DNA of 61,798 nucleotides from Streptomyces sp. MBT53. GTDB lineage: Bacteria; Actinomycetota; Actinomycetes; Streptomycetales; Streptomycetaceae. The position numbers and the translations under genes were made by a program. How positions within the stretch are numbered: the first letter of the stretch is position 1; each line of letters opens with the position of its first letter. This document shows, in pieces, positions 59,522 through 61,798 of the stretch. The notes beneath the pieces were generated by a model. It was given only the letters and a program-made list of their open reading frames with translations, was not told the DNA's origin and did not search any database. The stretch lies in contig NZ_JAEQAZ010000032.1 of assembly GCF_016654115.1 (NCBI RefSeq), positions 1 through 61,798 on the forward strand, written 5' to 3'.

Positions 59522-60418
59522 GTGAGCCGCATGAGCGCCATGAGCCAAGCAAGCCCGACCCTGAAAGCGACCCCGACCCCGCCCCTGAGCCGCGTACGGT
59601 ACTCACTCGCCCCCTGGACCCGGATCGCCGTACTGACCGTGTGCGCCCTGCTGACGCTGGGCCCGGTCATCTGGACCGTCTCCACCTCACTGCGCACTCC
59701 GGCCCAGTCCTTCGACCTGCCCCCGCAGATCGTCCCGACGCATCCGACGACCGCCGCCTACCGCGGGGTCTTCGACCAGATCGACGTGTGGCTGCTCGCC
59801 CTGAACTCCACTCTCGTGACGGCACTGATCGCCGCCGGCCAGATGATCACGGCGGGCCTGGCCGGATACGCCTTCGCGCGCCTGGAGTTCCGTTTCAAGA
59901 AGCCGCTCTTCGGCCTGGTCCTGGCGACCATGATGGTGCCGTTGCAGGTCACCATCGTGCCGGTGTTCCTGGTGCTGAAGTCGATGGGCCTCACCGACAC
60001 ACTCCTCGGCCTCATCCTCCCGGCCTTCCCGACCGCCTTCGGCACGTTCCTGATGCGCCAGTACTTCCTCGGCATGCCCAAGGATCTGGGCGAGGCGGCC
60101 ATGCTGGACGGCGCGGGGCCCTGGCGGATCTTCCGCTCGGTGTACGCGCCGCTGGCCGCGCCCGGCCTGGCGATCGTCGGCGTACTGGCCTTCAACTACC
60201 ACTGGAACGAGTTCTTCCGCCCGCTGATCCTGGAGACCTCCAGCCAGAACTACACGCTTCCGCTGGGCCTGGTCTCCCTCCAGGGCAACCTCGGCACCGG
60301 CTCGATCTCCGTCGTCCTCGCCGGTGTAGTCCTCTCCATGCTCCCCGCCCTCGCCGTGTTCGTCGTCGGCCAGCGCCCTCTGCGTGAGGGCATCACCTCG
60401 GCAGGAGTCAACCGTTGA
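59522..60418 (+). CDS. ABC sugar permease (MalG-like), fructan locus
   Basis: A 298-aa permease with six segments (IAVLTVCALLTLGPVIWTVS first) and the EAA loop DLGEAAMLDGAGPWRIFRSV. GTG 59522 lies 4 bp after the first permease; ATG 59531 is an alternative. Its stop overlaps the TTG start of the following GH32 gene. Confidence 0.92.
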   Translation: MSRMSAMSQASPTLKATPTPPLSRVRYSLAPWTRIAVLTVCALLTLGPVIWTVSTSLRTPAQSFDLPPQIVPTHPTTAAYRGVFDQIDVWLLALNSTLVTALIAAGQMITAGLAGYAFARLEFRFKKPLFGLVLATMMVPLQVTIVPVFLVLKSMGLTDTLLGLILPAFPTAFGTFLMRQYFLGMPKDLGEAAMLDGAGPWRIFRSVYAPLAAPGLAIVGVLAFNYHWNEFFRPLILETSSQNYTLPLGLVSLQGNLGTGSISVVLAGVVLSMLPALAVFVVGQRPLREGITSAGVNR

Positions 60419-61798
60419 ACCATGACCCCAACGCACCGCGTTTCAGGGTCCGTCCGCCCGCCGGCTGGATCAACGACCCCAATGGGCCGTTCCGTTGGCG
60501 GGACCGCTACCACCTCTTCTACCAGCACAACCCCGACGCTCCGGTGCACGCGAACGTCCACTGGGGCCATGCCTCCAGCACCGACCTGGCGCACTGGGAG
60601 CACCACCCGATCGCGCTCACCCCGACACCCGGCGGCCCCGACGAGGCCGGCTGCTGGTCGGGCTGCGTGACCGACGACGCGGGCACACCGACCGCCGTGT
60701 ACACGGGAGTTGACCACGCCCACACCGGACTCGGCACCATCTGCCTGGCACGGGCGACGGACCCGGACGACGACCGGCTGACCGAGTGGAAACCGCTGCC
60801 GACACCGGTGGTGGCGGGCCCGCCACCGGGCCTGGACGTGGTGATGTTCCGCGACCCCTTCGTCTTCCACCACGAGGACAGGCGCTGGGCCCTCGTCGGC
60901 GCCGGGCACGCCGACGGCACACCGTCGGTCCTCCTCTACGACTGCGACGACCTGACCGACTGGCGGTTCGCCGGAGTGCTGCTGGACGGCAACGACCCGG
61001 TGGCGGCCGGGGTGTTCGGCGACAAGTCGGTGGGCTGGGAGTGCCCGCACATCTACCGGACAGCGGCCGGCGACCACGTACTCCTGCTGTCCCTCTGGGA
61101 CGGAGACCCCTGCTCCACCGGCTACTTGACGGGCCGTCTGGAGCCCGATGGCCAGGGCGAGTTGAGGTTCACGCCCCGCACCGGCGGCCGACTCGACCAG
61201 GGACGGGACTTCTACGCCCCCGCAGTGCTCCAGGAACCGGACCGCGCACTGCTCTGGGGCTGGTCGTGGGAGGCCCGCCCGCAGGAGGAGACGGACAGGG
61301 CCGGATGGGCAGGCGTACTCACGGCACCCCGGGTGGTCGATGTCCACCCGGACGGTTCTCTCCGTGTGACCCCCGCCCCGGAACTCGAACTGCTGCGCCC
61401 GGCCGGGCCGTTCGTCACCGGGCCGCCGGGCAGGGTCCCGCTCCCACAGTCGTACGACCTGACGGTCACCGCGTGCGGACCGACCACGGTGAGCCTCCTC
61501 CGGGACGCGGCGGGGCGGGAGTTGACCATCCGGGCCGACCCTGCCTCCGGGACGGTCGTCCTCGACCGCAGCGCCTGGCCCCGTACCGGCAGGGAAGGCT
61601 CCGCCCCGATCACCGTGCACGTGCCGAAGGGTCCGGAACTCGCGCTCCGGCTGCTCGTCGACGGCTCTCTCCACGAACTCTTCGTCGCAGACCGGGCCAT
61701 GGTCACCGAGCGCGTCTACCGTCGTCCCGGCGACATCGCCGAGCTGGTCGTCGACGGGGCGGGGGCGCGGGTCACGGGGTGGGCGCCCGACCCAGGGA
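60415..61798 (+). CDS. Cytoplasmic GH32 beta-fructosidase, 3' end beyond the window
   Basis: At least 461 aa, open to the window end. No signal peptide. Catalytic residues are D21 in GWINDPNGPF (canonical motif), D147 in FRDPF and E209 in GWECPHIYR. WGWSWEARPQEE follows and a beta-sandwich begins about residue 350 (LRLLVDGSLHELFVADRAMV). TTG 60415 overlaps the permease stop and has AGGAG 7 nt upstream; the nearby ATG is out of frame. It should hydrolyse imported sucrose or fructo-oligosaccharides released by the secreted GH32 enzyme at 55383. The missing end should be only the last tens of residues, judging from the family's length. Confidence 0.92.
   Translation, partial: MNHDPNAPRFRVRPPAGWINDPNGPFRWRDRYHLFYQHNPDAPVHANVHWGHASSTDLAHWEHHPIALTPTPGGPDEAGCWSGCVTDDAGTPTAVYTGVDHAHTGLGTICLARATDPDDDRLTEWKPLPTPVVAGPPPGLDVVMFRDPFVFHHEDRRWALVGAGHADGTPSVLLYDCDDLTDWRFAGVLLDGNDPVAAGVFGDKSVGWECPHIYRTAAGDHVLLLSLWDGDPCSTGYLTGRLEPDGQGELRFTPRTGGRLDQGRDFYAPAVLQEPDRALLWGWSWEARPQEETDRAGWAGVLTAPRVVDVHPDGSLRVTPAPELELLRPAGPFVTGPPGRVPLPQSYDLTVTACGPTTVSLLRDAAGRELTIRADPASGTVVLDRSAWPRTGREGSAPITVHVPKGPELALRLLVDGSLHELFVADRAMVTERVYRRPGDIAELVVDGAGARVTGWAPDPG

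Overview
The window is chromosomal DNA of a high-GC actinomycete, almost certainly a Streptomyces or close relative. Third codon positions are overwhelmingly G/C, GTG and TTG starts are common, Tat-type signal peptides (RR motifs) and lipoboxes are frequent, and the gene families are typical of that genus (SARP regulator, GH78, GH32, IclR, F420/LLM oxidoreductase). I see no tRNA, rRNA, CRISPR array, transposase or phage gene.

Region 1 (19-10281): a DsbA-like thiol protein under a MarR regulator with a palindromic operator, then a carbohydrate locus. That locus holds a LacI repressor, a MalFGE-type ABC transporter (two permeases and a lipoprotein binding protein), a very large secreted GH78 alpha-L-rhamnosidase and, on the other side of the repressor, a second binding protein. 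Two near-identical 16-bp operators, one perfect 14-bp palindrome and one weaker site tie these genes into a single LacI regulon for rhamnoside use.

Region 2 (10562-16199): an MFS exporter, a GH3/NagZ-like lipoprotein, an unusual metallo-beta-lactamase plus Rieske fusion protein, and an ornithine-cyclodeaminase-family enzyme.

Region 3 (16200-44651): an 860-bp leader/promoter region followed by one tightly packed, co-directional run of 21 genes for a surface or exo-polysaccharide. It holds an initiating phosphoglycosyltransferase, an AlgD-like GDP-mannose/UDP-glucose dehydrogenase, three further glycosyltransferases, two Wzz-like copolymerase proteins without a kinase P-loop, an asparagine-synthase homologue, a two-domain oxidoreductase, a heparinase/alginate-lyase-like protein, a beta-helix lipoprotein, a Wzy-like polymerase, a Wzx-like flippase and a pyruvyltransferase. 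It also has a cassette that looks built to make a branched or amino sugar (C-methyltransferase, cytidylyltransferase, PIG-L deacetylase, SDR epimerase/dehydratase, DUF4910 peptidase-like protein, RmlC-like epimerase, class III aminotransferase). Most joints are stop/start overlaps (ATGA, GTGA, TTGA). The combination suggests an uronate-containing, pyruvylated heteropolymer; the polymer itself is not identifiable from sequence.

Region 4 (44659-49876): a PAP2 phosphatase divergent from a SARP-family regulator whose reading frame is broken by a perfect 68-bp tandem duplication, then an LLM oxidoreductase and a hemerythrin protein.

Region 5 (50050-53585): a three-component Rieske oxygenase (ferredoxin, reductase, oxygenase) with an IclR regulator. 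The oxygenase has Glu at the bridging position, as in carnitine and stachydrine oxygenases, which points to a quaternary-ammonium substrate.

Region 6 (54008-55294): a small secreted four-cysteine protein ending in a 13-bp-stem hairpin, then decayed DNA containing the 3' end of an oleate hydratase gene.

Region 7 (55383-61798): a fructan locus. A secreted GH32 enzyme diverges from an ABC importer operon (Tat-exported binding protein and two permeases) that ends in a cytoplasmic GH32 gene cut by the window edge. Repeated CCTAAC-type elements lie in the shared promoter region; their regulator is not in the window.
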